A stretch of DNA of 64,000 nucleotides from Climacium dendroides. Taxonomy: Eukaryota; Streptophyta; Bryopsida; Hypnales; Climaciaceae. Of this stretch, positions 1 to 13,309 are shown in pieces (position 1 is the first letter of the stretch; every line of letters begins with the position of its first letter). Below the pieces are notes generated by a model that did no database searches, was not told the origin of the DNA, and saw only the letters and a program-made list of their open reading frames with translations. The stretch is from positions 38,009,213 through 38,073,212 of the forward strand of contig OX467084.1 of assembly GCA_950106755.1 (NCBI GenBank), written 5' to 3'. A program made the translations under genes and the position numbers.

Positions 1-681
1 CACGTTTATGTGGGGGAGACCCAACGATGGTGCAATCTGTGCAAGGCCGTTTCTTGCTCCATGTCTTTCCAGGCGAGACTCTCGTTACAGAAATGTGGAC
101 GGACAAAACTCACAACAGGTCATTTTCTCCTTTGTTGGTCTTTGATTTGTTAGGTTGTTATAATTAATTGGTGCTTTTCTTAGCCCATGGATAACAGTCC
201 AGTGAACCCTTGACCAAATAGGCCATTACATCCACTAATGCATGATTCAAACTAGGGTAAGGTAACTGCACCTACTTCTGATCCCTTGCTAAATTCGACC
301 CCTACAAATTCTCGCCTAATGACCTGTCTCTATTCATGAGAGCCTAAGGTCACGTTTGGGTACAACTATTCATACGATGTCCAAAAAAATGCACAAGGGA
401 ATCTAGAGTACTCTTTGGACTTGAAACAAGATCCAACAAAAAATTAGGCGATTTAGGAATAGAAGCAATGCTCCATCGCTTCTTTGGACGCCTTTGGGTA
501 CAGTTATCATTGTAACTTCGTTGTCAATAGACACTGAATCGAAATTGGCGATGCGCTTTCGGAGTTTTGACTTGCATCGTTTTGGAATTGCAGGGTAGAT
601 TACAAGTTGAAGGTGAAGGAACGAAACAAGGTTGTTTTGTCTGGAAGTTTTATCCTCTCCCCAACCATTTCGAGGTTGTGA
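1..681 (+). CDS. ECH2: Enoyl-CoA hydratase 2 (MaoC-like), 3' end only
   Basis: This is the C-terminal end of a peroxisomal 2-enoyl-CoA hydratase 2, the hot-dog-fold enzyme that hydrates trans-2-enoyl-CoA, or its R-3-hydroxyacyl product, in fatty-acid beta-oxidation. Two exons are visible. The first runs from the window edge to 118 (frame starts at base 3) and encodes GRFLLHVFPGETLVTEMW, the conserved beta-strand and loop near the end of the family. It ends at a GT donor (CAG|GTCATT). The second, 594-681, follows a GCAG acceptor and encodes KVKERNKVVLSG, then ends at TGA. The split codon (AG|G) joins in frame, which supports the model. The piece between the two family motifs (TDKTHN) differs from the usual sequence. 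No peroxisomal targeting signal of SKL type is seen at the C-terminus. The N-terminal part lies outside the window. Identification is from memory of the family. Confidence 0.8.
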
Positions 682-3600
682 GGTGATCAGCATAAATCTT
701 TCAATATATTGTGTAGGATTTCACCTTTTAGCAGCACAGCGAAGTTCAGTAGGATTTTGAAATCTAGTATTTTGTTCTCTTTGTTAGAAGGCAGTAGGTG
801 CCCTTGTAAAAACCAGACAGTGGAAGTTGTAGTCAAAATAACTCATGATGTGAATCCTACTTGTCCATATGAAATTAGTTATTGAAGACTCCAGAGCATC
901 GTTCTGACTTGACAGGTCATGTTTGTGTTGCGTCGTTTTCTGTTAAGTTTAGCCGAAGCTGAATTTCCTCGTAGATCGAGTTCTGCGATCTTTTTGGTCC
1001 TTTTGATTGCGAAATGTTTTAGCATTTGTCATCCACTCCCATTCTACGCAGCAGTTCTGATGATTTAAAATGTTTCTATTTTCTGTATAGTAGTTCCTGG
1101 ATGGTAAGTTTTGGGTTTCAATCATCCAATTAGCGCGACGAAGACTTTGAAAACAAGCACCTCTTACTAGAGTTCAGGGCTTTTGTTTTTGTTTTTGGCT
1201 TTCTGGTGGTGCTAGATTGCACTAGAAAAAAAATAATTGGGCTTAAAAATGGCAGCAAACCATGAAGGTTTTTGCCAAGAAACTTTGAATTAAAAAAATT
1301 GTGGATGAAATTGCTGGAGTGTGGATGAAATATAATTCTATTAGATAAATAGGTCAAGTTCTTTAATCCCCAAGTGCCCAAATGACCAAAAATGTTCTCT
1401 TTCAAATCTTTAGGAGTTGAAATAAATCATTTAGGAAGTTCCAAAGGAGGTAATTAAATATCAATAACAAAGAATGTTACTAATTTTGACTCTTGGCTTA
1501 GGCACTTAAGAGTTAAAACCTTTGCTACATGCTTGTTACGGATATGTATTAGCAAATTTCTTCCATGTGTGAATTATCTTAGTCCTCTTTTCTCTTTCTT
1601 GTTGGTTGGGTAGATTTCCTTTGTAGATCATCTTTCATTGAATGTTTTTGGTTTTCTTTTCAAGAGCATAGGCAAGGGGATGAAAGCCCAAAGAACATAT
1701 TCTTAAAAGAAAAAACCATCCTTGGAATGGTGATAGAATTGGGGTTGCTTCATCCTTTGGGAGAATGTTCTTTCCTAGATATATTTGGGCTCACTTTGAA
1801 TTAAAAAGATCCTTCTACATATAGTCAATGATGTTATGGAAAAGTGCTACAAACTTTGTTGCGGTAATCATATTATGACTAATCCTAGTCATTGATTAAG
1901 ATGTCAAAAGTGTGTCTTGATTATAGAGTTATAAATAGAAATTTACAAAAATCCTAAGCTACTTAAGGAAATGTTAGAAAGTTTTCAAGAGACATGTCCT
2001 TGAAAGCCTCCAAACCAAACTTGTCTATGAGGTATTTTCACCACAAGTGGTAGTACTCCTAAATCACTCAAAAATATATCCTATCCTCTCAAAATCACCC
2101 TAACACATACTCTAAGAGATTGGGGCAACATCCTAGACTTATATTTCAACAAAACCTTCCAATTTGAACCTAAAATGGGCCAAATGGGGTTCAAAAAATT
2201 AATCATAGCACACAATCATCTATCCCAAACATCTAATTTTCTACATGCATTTCACCAAATCCCTAAATCTAATACTATCACAATTATCCATTTATTTTAA
2301 GAAAATTAACATCCTTTTTTTCATTTGATCATATACACCTCAACCTTGATTTTAATTCAATTTGGATAGTACTTCCACACTTGTCCTAAAATCCTAAAAA
2401 ATCAAATTCACATTCATGCATTCTTTTTAAAGAAACAAATCATACAAATCTATGAGATATATGCTCAAACATGCAAAGCCAAATATGGTTTGTAACCATC
2501 ATTACATTTAAATTTAGTTTGATTTACAAGAACAATAAGAGACACAACAATTCATCGCCAATAGGGCACTTTACCTCTTTTCACGAAAACAACTGCCATT
2601 TTTTTTTCGTAACTTCAATGAGGCAAGCTTAGGCTTATTGGAAAGCCAACTTCAAGTTTCACCACTCCTTCAAATTTTAGCTTGTTCTACCATGTTGTTT
2701 TCTACTATTGCCCATCAAAGTTTGTAGTTTCTAATTTGGGCGACAACTGACCTCTTCATACAAAACTGGCCATTCCATCGTTGTCCAAGCTTCAAATTAG
2801 GTGAGCCATAGCTTTGCCAAAATCTAACTCTCTAAGCTACATCCTCTTCAATTTCTAGCTCCATCTGCTTTGTTGTTCTTTTGTTGTTGCTCAACAAAAT
2901 TGGAAGTCCCTTCCAATCTAAAAAACACACTACTTTTCTTCCATTGATCTCTACTCAATTTCCCATCTAATCTAAATTCTTCCATTTTCACCTATTTTCT
3001 CCCAAAAATAATAAACCTACTCAAGAAATTATCTTCCATGGTTACTTTCCCTAATCTCTCACAAGTCATGCTTAAAATACCCATAAATAATAATGTTCCT
3101 TCCAAAATACACACCCATGAAAAATTAAAAGAGAGAGAGCTCCGAACCCTAATTTTGCATATATCCAAGTTCCTAATAGATTAATTTCCCTTACTACTTT
3201 CATCCCACCTTAGTTTATTGTTATTTTACTAAATTAGTGCAAAATTCATTTAATTACTATAACTACATTAATTTGATAAGAATTGCACTAGTTTAGTGTA
3301 AAACCCCATAAATTACAATAAAATACTTATTTTGATGTTTCTTTCACTAGTTTAATGTTTCCCTCACTATTTTAGTGTTCTAATAGTAGTTTTGGTTCTA
3401 CTAATTTCTTTTGTGTTTTTGCTTATTTCTTATATTTTGTGGGTTTCAATATATATTTAGTTTCATTTTCTCTTTCTAGTCTTTTGTTTTTAATTTATTT
3501 TGATAGTTTGATATTTTTATTTTATTTTTGGTTTACATTTTGATTCTAATCCCATTTCCTACTTGTAGAATTTGTTTTTCATTTTAGTTTTCTTTTATTG

Positions 3601-5459
3601 TGTTTGTTATTTTTTGGGTTTCCTATTTAATTCTACTTTCAATTTTTTATTTAATAATATTTTGATTTTAATTTTATCATTAGCCTAATTTGGTTATTCT
3701 ACCAAATCTTAATTAACACCTTTTTAGTTAATTTTTCCTTCATTTTCTCCCAATGGCATTATCTAGATGTTTGTTCTAACCTCCCCATGTTCCTATTTCT
3801 ATACACTAAAAAACTCCCTAATTGATACTTGTAATTAAATCCATAGTACCAATACTTTCAAACTTGTAAATTGTTTATATTTTCCATGTTCTAAAAAGTG
3901 AAACAATATAGTGGTTTACATTGTCTTTTAATCTTTCTTCACTTGGGCTCTATTTTAAAAAGTACTGAAACTCTTTTAAACGTCAACATTGTATAATAAT
4001 TATCTCTCAATATTTTTGACAATGTTTTTTAACAATGATTCAATGATTTTTGCTTGATATGTACATCTATTCTTGAAAGCATATGGTTGACTAATTTGGA
4101 TAAATCTAATATTACATATTTGAAGATTTTTAGTTTAGTCATACAATTTTATTTACAAAATTCATTTTAAAGAATCTAAAATCCCATTTTGACAACCAAC
4201 GTGATCTAATAAAAACGTCCCTAGTTCAATAATAGAGGAAGTTACATTGTGAAGTCTTCTTTAAAATTGATGAAATTGTTTACTTTGAGAACTTTTCGCT
4301 CCTTCAACAACTTTAATGAAGATGTCTTATTTGACTCCAAGGGCACATAGGATTTTTGCAAAGTTTGGGAAAATGATTCTCCACATCCCACATCTACCTA
4401 TGACTCTCCCTAATATGAACCACGCTCAAATTATTTTTGTATGCTTTTATTGTCAAGATTTTCCTTATTCATAAAAGACAAGATCTATTACCAAAGTATT
4501 TTGCCAAAAATTATCACATTCCTTAATAAATAGATGTATCCTTGAAAGTCTTCCATTGAGCACATTTGGTCCTTAGCATCCTTATTAGACTGAGCCTTGT
4601 TGTATCATGTGTATAGTTGAAGATACATTATCAAAAAATATTATTGTTTTCTACACTTTATTCCACATTTTTCTTGACTCTTTCTTTTTGATACCACTTA
4701 CAACATTAAATTGTCAAAAAATGAGATGAGTCCTTAAAACTCACAACATTGACACTACTTTCAAAAAGTATTGAAAATATTATTTTTGACATTTATGATA
4801 GTAATGTATTGATTTCTTAAAAACTTTTTAGGTTTTAAAAAGAAAATTGGCAAATGAAAAATGTTGAAAGCATGTTGAAAAAAATGTCAAAATTTTTATT
4901 TCAATCACTTTGAAAATTCATAATGATTTGGATTTGATTTGGTTTCAAGAAAAAGTTTTATTGAAATTTTTTATGAGATGTCCAACATCTCAAAAAGGAG
5001 ATCAATAATACAAAGAGTCTTGTATTTGTTGACATTTTTTCCTTTTAGTTAACAAAACAATCTTAATTTTACAAATGGAATAAAATACTAAGAATTCCTC
5101 TATCAACCATTTGGTGCGGGATTCAAATCCTGTGGCTTATGGGTAAGTGTTTGGACAAATTTAGTTGGATAAGGAGATAAAAACCTAAATAACCTCCCTA
5201 AATATGCATTTTTTATTTATTTGCCAATTTCTTTGACATTCTTTTTGATGCTCTTTAATATGACATTTTTCAAATTAATGAAGTTTGATCTTCTTTTCAA
5301 TTCTGAAGTGTTGAAACCCAAGATTTTCTGCGATGTTTTTTCAACACATTTATGTTAAGAAAATGTTGGAAAAAGGGTAAAAAAATAATTGGTAGTGACA
5401 TTATGAATTTGACTTTGAAGGCCCTCCTATTTTAAATAAGTCTTCACGCTTTTGGAAAT
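682..5459. other. AT-rich intergenic DNA
   Basis: No gene is recognised here. The first few hundred bases are the likely 3' flank of the hydratase gene. From about 1,400 on, the DNA is very AT-rich, with homopolymer runs and no open frame that looks coded. A short tRNA-B-box-like motif (GGATTCAAATCC) lies near 5,120, but no tRNA fold surrounds it. Old transposon debris is likely but could not be classified. Confidence 0.5.
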
Positions 5460-5759
5460 TTGAACTGTCGAAGTCATTTGGAGGTTAAGACCCTTACCCT
5501 CTACCGGGTATGCGAAAATGACATACCCGTCCCAGACGGGTATCCACCCAACTTCGGACAAGGAGCACGAAGGATTGGGGCCCTATCAGCACTTCAGCAG
5601 GAGCATCATCAGCGAAAGACGTTGTCAGCGATTCAAGTGCCATTGTCTCGCTCGGGGACTGATCTTCTCCATCCCGGGTTCCTGTTGCCGCAAATTCTTC
5701 GCCAGATCCAAGCGTCTTCTGCCCCTGATCGATCCGCCATCTTCACGTACGTCGCAGTT

Positions 5760-6993
5760 CGCTCATGTTTGCTTCTTTTGCCCTCCCATTTCGTCACTTG
5801 TGATCTCAGATCCGTCACTGGCAAGCCAAAACCCTAGAGCCTCTGTTCTTCAAGTGTCTCAGCTCTGATTTGCTTTCGAGGTCGTCTCTTTTCTTTTCTT
5901 TTCCTCTTTTATACTGCTGCCTGGAGTTTTTTTTCCGAAATTGGGACGACCTGGTGTGGTTTTGATCTACAAGGGATGAGGTAGGGCTGCGTGGAAGGAT
6001 ATTCTCATCTCCTTACCCTGGCTGCTTGCTGTCTCAAAGACTGTGACGGAGACATTTCGTCACTTGGGCTCTGAGATCCTTTCCTGGCAGGCCAACCTGG
6101 TCCCGGAGCCCTAGAGCCTCCGTTTCCCAAATGTATCAATTCCGATTTTGCCGAATGTTTCTCTCTAATGCCGTGCTGCTTGGAACTTTTTTAATCGAAA
6201 TTGGGAAGACCTGATGTCATTTTGATGTTTGTGGTATGAGTTAGGGCTGAGAGGAAGGACACTCTCTTCTCTTTACTCTATCTGCTTGGTGTCTCCAAAA
6301 CTATGACTTTGATTGAATGTTTGACAAGTCGATGATAGTTTCACAAGTGTACTGGATAATCCAAGAGAAGGTCTTATCATAGAGATCTGAGGGGAATTGG
6401 TTTGTATGGGGAATGGAATGTCCACCCCTTCGTAAAACCCTGGAGGTTTCTGTTTAGAAAGGATCAATTTAGTTTCGTTTTTTCCTTTTGTGATTTTGAT
6501 TGATTTGCGAATTGTGAATTTTGATCCTGGGGTGACTTTTATGTAGCGGGGACGAGTTAGAACTGCGAGAGAGGAATTGGGGAGTAGAATGTGGGGAGGA
6601 CAAGGGAAGCATCTGGTGCTGAGGGTTCGGAAAACCTAATTTTCCCCCCCGGATGTGCTGTGTGGTGATGCAGACGCAGGTAGAAGGGACCCGGTTGCTT
6701 GTTGATGGGAAGAATTCATTGTGGTGATTCGTGTGTGTGATCGCGAGATAGGGCTTAAGAGAAGCTCTGCGGTTGGTTAAGGTGAGAGATGGACCTTGGA
6801 GATTTCGTGAGGCATTGTGATTTTGGATGCTACTTCCTATCAGAAGCATTGTTTTGGTGCAGAAATGTAGAATTTAGAATCAGGGGATTGTAACTGAGAA
6901 GGAATGTACGATCCAGAGAATTTGACTTGTTTTTGTGTCGTATCAATTTTCAGCGGCTTCTGCGTTCATTTCTGTTGAATCGAGCTCGCCACG
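5760..6993 (+). promoter_or_regulatory. Leader and probable 5'-UTR intron of the PTEN2 gene
   Basis: Base composition rises sharply from about 5,460, as expected at a gene start. A plausible leader exon ends at the donor TTTCGAG|GTCGTC (5880/5881). A pyrimidine-rich acceptor TTTTCAG ends at 6953, leaving 40 bases of leader before the ATG at 6994 (context GCCACGATGG). A telo-box-like AAACCCTAG lies at about 5,829. The leader intron is inferred and would be about 1.07 kb. It contains most of the tandem duplication listed separately. Confidence 0.45.
5785..6310 (+). repeat. Diverged tandem duplication, unit about 260-277 bp
   Basis: Two consecutive copies can be aligned by eye. TTTCGTCACTTG occurs at 5789 and 6055, CCCTAGAGCCTC at 5832 and 6109, GAAATTGGGA at 5937 and 6197, and GTCTCaAAgACTgTGAC at 6031 and 6291. 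The offset drifts between 260 and 277, so small indels have accumulated. The duplication lies just upstream of the PTEN2 coding region. Confidence 0.75.
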
Positions 6994-9900
6994 ATGGCAG
7001 ACGTAGCGGAGGCAGAGCCCTCATTGGCCGTTCCTGCCGCCAGTGAGCCCCCCGTTGTTGTCCAACGGTCGACGTCACATTTGGGGGATCAGAAGCCTTC
7101 CCAAGAGGCCGCCCCAAAAGCAACGCAACGATCGTTTTCGTTCAACTTTGGTGGTTCCCCTAAATCTGCAGAAGAAGACACCGCAAAAAACAGTCCAGCG
7201 TCTGGATTTTCTCAGTGGGCGAGAGGATTTCGACTGCCAACGTCACTAGGAACGTCGTCTTCGGGATCATCATCAGATACTCCCAAAGCCTCACCGTTTA
7301 GTATGCTTACAAGTGGATTTGGCAAGCGTGTGCCTGCTAAAGCACCTGCCGATTCCACAGGGGAGAGCCCGTCAACAGATGACTCGGTCACAGCTCCTTC
7401 AGTGGCTGCTGGGGTGCAAGAGGGTAATGCTTTTGATAACTTTACTAAGGGGTTTCTGGACTCATCCAGAAATGCTGTGCGGACCGTGCAGCTGAAGGCC
7501 AGGCATCTGGTCTCTCAAAACAAGCGGAGATATCAGGTACCGGCTTCTTTCTTCTCCAAGTCATACTGGCTTTCCCTTTATGACATGAATGATTGTCTTG
7601 AAAATTCTGTTAATTTGCTGTAATTACAGTACTCAATTGTGGAAGAGTTTGAATATACCTTTTTCTGCAAGGGAGAGCATACTAATTGCGTTGCTTTTAA
7701 GTATTTGGACATATGTAGGCAATATTTGGGCATTTGGGGGTATGTATTGACGTGTAAAGTTGTTTGTGTACAAGAGCTTGTTGAGATCAAATTTTTCCTC
7801 TATGTACGCGTTTCATATGTCATTTCGGAGTGGGAGGTTGTTATAGAATACTTCTCGATTTCCATTCGATGATCAGCGTCATAGACATTCAGCCATGTCA
7901 TTTTTACACCATTTGCTTATTTGCGCAATCAAGTGTATGAATAGATGGGTTACTGTCGGTAACAGGGATCAGGTACATGAGACAGGTGTATGAGACAGTT
8001 ACAGTGTCCTTTACCTGCGTTGCATTTCTGGACCTGGCATCCGGAGCATCGGATTGGGATTGTTACAGGATTATCCTACTCTTTTTTGCTCAATCTGAGG
8101 ACTGAATAGTTCAAAGTTGCTTTGAAGCCTGTCGTCATTCTCATCATGCGTTTCTTTGGTTATTGATCAGGAAGGAGGATTCGATTTAGACATGGCATAC
8201 ATCACTGAAAACATTATCGCCATGGGTTTTCCTGCCGGGGATAAGAGTTCTGGCCTTCTGGGTTATGTTGAGGTACTGCCGCCGAGTGGGTTCATCTGCG
8301 CTTCATATTTCTTGTTTGCTTAGGCGCCTCCGTGCCATAGTCACCCTTTGAACTTATCTTTAGAGTTTATTTGTCTTCGCTACAGGGGTTCTATCGCAAT
8401 CACATGGAGGAGGTCTTGAAGTTTTTTGAGACTCACCATAAGGTATGCATTTTGTAAAACCTCTTCTGAAGGAGTTTCAATCTATGTTGTGTACTTCCAC
8501 TGGCTGGTATGTCTTCAACTACTTCAGCATCAAACTTCTAATCTCTCTTTGCTGTGCAGGGCAAGTACAAAGTGTATAATCTCTGTTCTGAGCGGCTTTA
8601 CGACGCTTCACTTTTCGGAGGAAAGGTTGGTCAACGAACCTCGTTGTAGTGCTTTCACCTCCACCACTGATCATCTGGCCAGATTTTCGAATGTTCACCT
8701 CCATTTTTCTGGTATGCAGATTTAAGACTTGAAAGATCTAACTAATCCTTGCTAGATGACATAGATTGCTGATACATTGGAAGTACTAAGACCATTTCAT
8801 TGTGCTTTAGGTGGCCTGTTTCCCCTTTGATGATCACAATTGTCCTCCGCTACAATTAGTGGCAGCGTTTTGTCAAAGTGCTTATTCATGGCTGAAAGGC
8901 GATCTTGAGAATGTGGTAGTTGTTCATTGCAAAGCCGGTATGGCTCGCACTGGCCTTATGATCACCTGCCTCCTTATGTATCTCAAGGTATTCTTCTAAA
9001 CCTTCGGTGTATGTGTCGTAAGAAGTCTCAGTCTTATTTTGAAAAGCTGTTTCTTTACAGACATACTCGAATACAATTAACTTGATGTTTAATCATGTGC
9101 TGATTATCATAGATTTTTCCCAGTCACTAGAACTACTCACGTTGGATTGGGGATGGTTGACAATGCGCATTATTCTATCTTAGTCTCCATATACAGCAGT
9201 ATCGAAGAAGTACAAATTTGTCGTGATTGCAGCCCCTTTTGGTTATAGACTTATAGACTTATAGTGCTATCAATTTCTGTCTGGAGTGTTTTCGTTATTT
9301 GTGCAGAACCCTAAATATAACAGTGGATTTAGACTATGGGACGATATAGCGTGACCATCTTTAATCAGTTTATTTTACCTTCATTGTAACATCAAACTGA
9401 CTTTATGTGGTGCAGTTTTTCCCAACCGCAGAAGAGTCTATCAACTATTACAACCAGAAGCGTTGTGTGGATGGCAAGGGTCTTATCCTACCAAGTCAGC
9501 TAGTAAGATTCTCGAATCTACTACCACTAGAACGCAAGCTCTTTTTCGTATATTTGCTAGTTCTAGCGGCAACCTTGATCACAGTACGGGTTCTTTAGTA
9601 TTTGTGGCCTCTACTTATGATCTTGAACGCGTTTGGGGGCAAGATGGTACTCATACATTTTAATAATATGTTTTGAGCTCATTTGCAGCGTTATGTTAAG
9701 TACTTCGAGCGTGTCCTCAAGGAGTTTCACGGAGAGACCCCGCAGGGCAGAAAGTAAGGGTTCTACGTCTCTTTTGTAGCTTAACTACAATGTGCGTTTC
9801 AATCAATTACAAAAATCATGTGCTTGAAATCAACGTCTAAACTTTGAACTGCACTCGGTTCTTGTTGTTCGCAGGTGCATTTTGAGGGGTATAAGGCTTC

Positions 9901-11763
9901 ACAAATGTCCTTACTGGGTCCGGCCAGGCATCACCATCTCTGACCACAATGGTACTAACACCTTGTCTAACTTGTATCTTTGTGCTTGTGTCACGAATAT
10001 AAAGCACTTCAGGATTCCTTATAAGCTCACGTGAAAAGAAATATCGACGTCAAGTTTCATGACTATTGTACAGACGGATTATAAATATATTCGTAATTAC
10101 TGGAAGCTATTGTTCCATAATTGAGAGGATTATAATTTGCGAGGCTGCTTTTTGAAAACGTTTCTTGTTGTTCAGGTGTGCTCTTTTCAAGCAAGAAACA
10201 TCCTCGAACAAAAGACCTTCTGGTTTGTTCCTGAACGAATTCATCCACGTTGATTTTGCTGATAAGTTGGGGCTTCTTTGCCCTACTTCTGCTATGAGAT
10301 CTATGCAATTATAGCACTTCTAACATGTGATGCTAATTATGTGCAGTCAGAAGATATATGGTTCAATGCTCCCAGAAAAGGTGTGCTTGTGTTCGCCCTT
10401 CCTGGAGAGCGGTGTGTGGCAGATATTAACGGAGACTTCAAAATTCAGTTTAGTGACCGGCATGGAGACTTTTACTGGTACGCCCATCCACCCATCTTTT
10501 CATTTCTGCATTTACCAGATGTTGATGGGAAGCCTCTTATAAGTACCAATTTTGTGTTCTAAAGAAGTCAGATTTTTAGCGAAGGTGGATGCCGTATGAT
10601 AGTATGACTGCCTGTGCCTGTTAATATGGAACTATGAAAATTTATCTGACGTGGACTTCCAATATCCAAGAGTGGAATTATGCAGAATCAGTGTTTCTTC
10701 TCCTTAGACTGACAATTGGATCCGATGTGTAATATGCAGCTGGTTGAACACAAATATGATGGAGACTAGACAGATAATGGAGACTTCCGATCTTGATGGC
10801 TTTGAGAAGGTGCAAACGTGCAATCTTTTATCTTTTTATTTATTTTATTGAGTCTGCTTTGTGTGTAAGAATTAAGTCATGTGTGATTTTACCCACTGAA
10901 ATCTTTGTGGTGGTAATACAGAGACGACTTCCATCGCCAGGTCTCCAAGTTGAAGTTGTCATTTTAGACCATGATGCACCCATTCCAAAGAAGAAAACAG
11001 CGGAAGGAACAGCATCTCAGTCTGCAGCTACTACAAAAGAACCGTCAACTCCTGTACCCCAAGAGAGTGCTGGCACAGAAGAAGGAAGCAGGTTATCGCA
11101 ACCTGCAGATCCACCAACTGACAGAAATGTTGATCAATCGAAAGGTAAAGATTCTGACTATAGCATTGAGCTTGTTTATATTATTTATTTATGTTGACCA
11201 TGTTGACTGAATCATGCGCAATTTTTAGGCGAAGTCCGAAACCAACACTGCTTCTCTTGGATGGTCACCTTAGTTAGTCGCTGTACGTCTCTTGCTATCT
11301 GCAGATTTTAAATCTCAACTGACTACTGAGGGGTTATTTGTCCGCTTTGATTGTGTGTTTGCTGAGGTTTCAGTAACTTGTGAGAGTAGTACTCTGAATT
11401 GAATACTCCAGTAAAGATTTGCATGTTTTTGCAGGTAGTGCACCATCTGCCGATAATTCTAGTGTACAAGAGGAATCCGCGGTCGTTTCTCCTGTGGAAT
11501 CCAGTGCTGGTGTTCAACAGGCGGGAGATTCCTTAAAGGATGCCAATGTTGGTGATGCTAAGAAAGTGGAAGCACCTCAAGTTGAAGGTAATACAACAAA
11601 CGGGAAAGCTTCTGCAGTGCTCTCCAGGCACGACGAGAGTCCAAGAAGTGGAGCAATGGCTCCAAGTGATTTCAAGGCGATTGCTGCAGCCAGTGCTGCA
11701 GATGCGTCTGTCTTCACCTTTGGTGACGATGATGACTACGATAGTGAGGAAGAGCTTCAGTAA
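6994..11763 (+). CDS. PTEN2: PTEN2-type phosphoinositide 3-phosphatase
   Basis: A complete plant PTEN gene; the encoded enzyme removes the 3-phosphate of phosphoinositides. Thirteen exons join in frame with GT/AG ends: 6994-7536, 8171-8272, 8386-8442, 8560-8625, 8811-8987, 9416-9502, 9689-9753, 9875-9951, 10176-10222, 10347-10477, 10740-10809, 10922-11144, 11435-11763. The product has 657 residues. Residues 1-165 are a Ser/Pro/Ala-rich, low-complexity extension. The phosphatase domain starts near SQNKRRYQ (about 174) and has the P-loop HCKAGMARTG, with catalytic Cys296 and Arg302. A C2 domain follows (WVRPGITISDHNGVLFSSKK; WFNAPRKGVLVFALPGE; GDFYCWLNTNMM). The tail is disordered and ends in an acidic FTFGDDDDYDSEEELQ. 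Human PTEN has Lys-Gly where this P-loop has Met-Ala. Plant PTEN2 proteins share Met-Ala, so it assigns the subfamily. The long N-terminal extension also fits PTEN2. Substrate preference is not shown by the sequence. Confidence 0.93.
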
Positions 11764-13309
11764 TTGTTTGAATCTTTCACCTTTGGCTAATATTATGGAA
11801 TATCTGGCTTTAGCATATCAAGAAGTGGTTGAAGCCAGTTCATGCGTTGGCAATGTGAGCTTTGAAGAGAACCTCAAAGTGACTCAATGGCGGGACGTTG
11901 TCTGCACAAATAATAGCTTGTCGGACTGGGAAGACCTCGGTTGTTGGTGGACTGGTATGTCACTTGAGGTGGTTTGCAACCGTGAAGATGTATTGAACCC
12001 CGGCAAGTTAGGTCCAGTGATCTTCATCAGCTCTTAGTCTTCAAGGATGTGCAGTGACCAATGTATAGGCAGAGAGAGGCATGCTGGTACTGTACAGATG
12101 GATGTTTAGAAGGCAGGCAGATCTGATCTTTCTATGACTGATTCGAGCTTTATGTAAGTTAGTCTTGTTGCCAGGTTTGCATGGTGGCGACAGTTGTTGA
12201 ATTGTTTTTATTGTTCACAAGAACTTACAAGTTTACTGCATTCTTCCACATGTAAGTGCAGATTACCACATGCTTCCATCAAGCAACTGTATATATTATT
12301 GCCCTTCATGTGGTGCGTCTTATGAGAGTCTGAACCTGTGCAAAAGTTCTCTGATTAGATGCATATTCAACATGACATATTTTGACCTTCTATAAACATG
12401 CGCAGTTCAACGTGACAGTGTATTCAACATGACAATTTTTTAGCATGTACAGACAGAAATCTGGCATTGGCCCCTGGACCAAGATTTGGCCTCCCACTGA
12501 GAGCTCAAGCCATGTCAAATCATGTCTTTTTTAAATTAAAAATTCATTCTTCATTCACCAAATTGGCTCAGCCTCTTAATGAAAAGTGGCCCTTGGAAAT
12601 CCATTACTGACTCTTAAAGGTCAATGGGGTGACCTTAGAAATCATCAGTTTTCATGACCGTGTGAATCATCAGCTTAAAAAATTGCAAAAGGTAGGCCAA
12701 TCTAATTTTGTTCCTTACTTTTGGTCCCAATTCCATCCAAATATACCTCCAAATCCATTCATTTTTTTTGACAAAATCAATGCATTAATGACTATAAGGG
12801 ATAATGTGTCAATCCTTGATTGGTGAGTACTTAAGTGCCAATAGATACAAGGGAAAGGTGGGTTATAATTTGTTCATGGAATGTTTATAACTCTACTATA
12901 TAGGTGGTTTTGTAGTTTTAGGGCATACCACTTCAGGATTGTACAAAAATGACAATTTTCATTAGATAATTATAATTCCACTTGAATTTGATTAATGAAA
13001 TAAGTACACATCTTTGAAAAATTTATGCCCCTCTTGTTGGAGTTGACCTCAAGATATTTAGATTGCAAATTAGGGTGGTAATAGGCTTATCTACCTTAAG
13101 CCCACCTCCAAGAGGTGGTCAAGAAAAAAGCTCCTATAAACCAACAAAACATTATCTATTTTGGCCATGTGGGATTTTAAGTGGACTAATCATTAAAAAA
13201 TGGTATGGACTTTGGCCAAAGTATAACCCCAACTTGTACTACACCTATCTCTCCATCAATCACTTCTTTGATAATGGGCCTTTGATTTAGCCTTGGTGTA
13301 AATCAGCCT
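11764..13309. other. PTEN2 3' UTR and intergenic DNA
   Basis: The first 500-600 bases have the composition of transcribed DNA and are the likely 3' UTR. An overlapping open frame through 12037 is a shadow of the last PTEN2 exon in another frame. Beyond about 12,400 the DNA is AT-rich and no gene is recognised. Confidence 0.5.

Noticed and set aside
5100..5150. tRNA-like B-box motif GGATTCAAATCC
   Set aside because: No A-box, anticodon arm or acceptor stem could be placed around it.
11229..11286. Possible extra PTEN2 exon after the acceptor TTTTTAG
   Set aside because: It could use a donor at 11287, but its 58 bases would shift the frame of the well-supported last exon. Skipping it keeps the frame.
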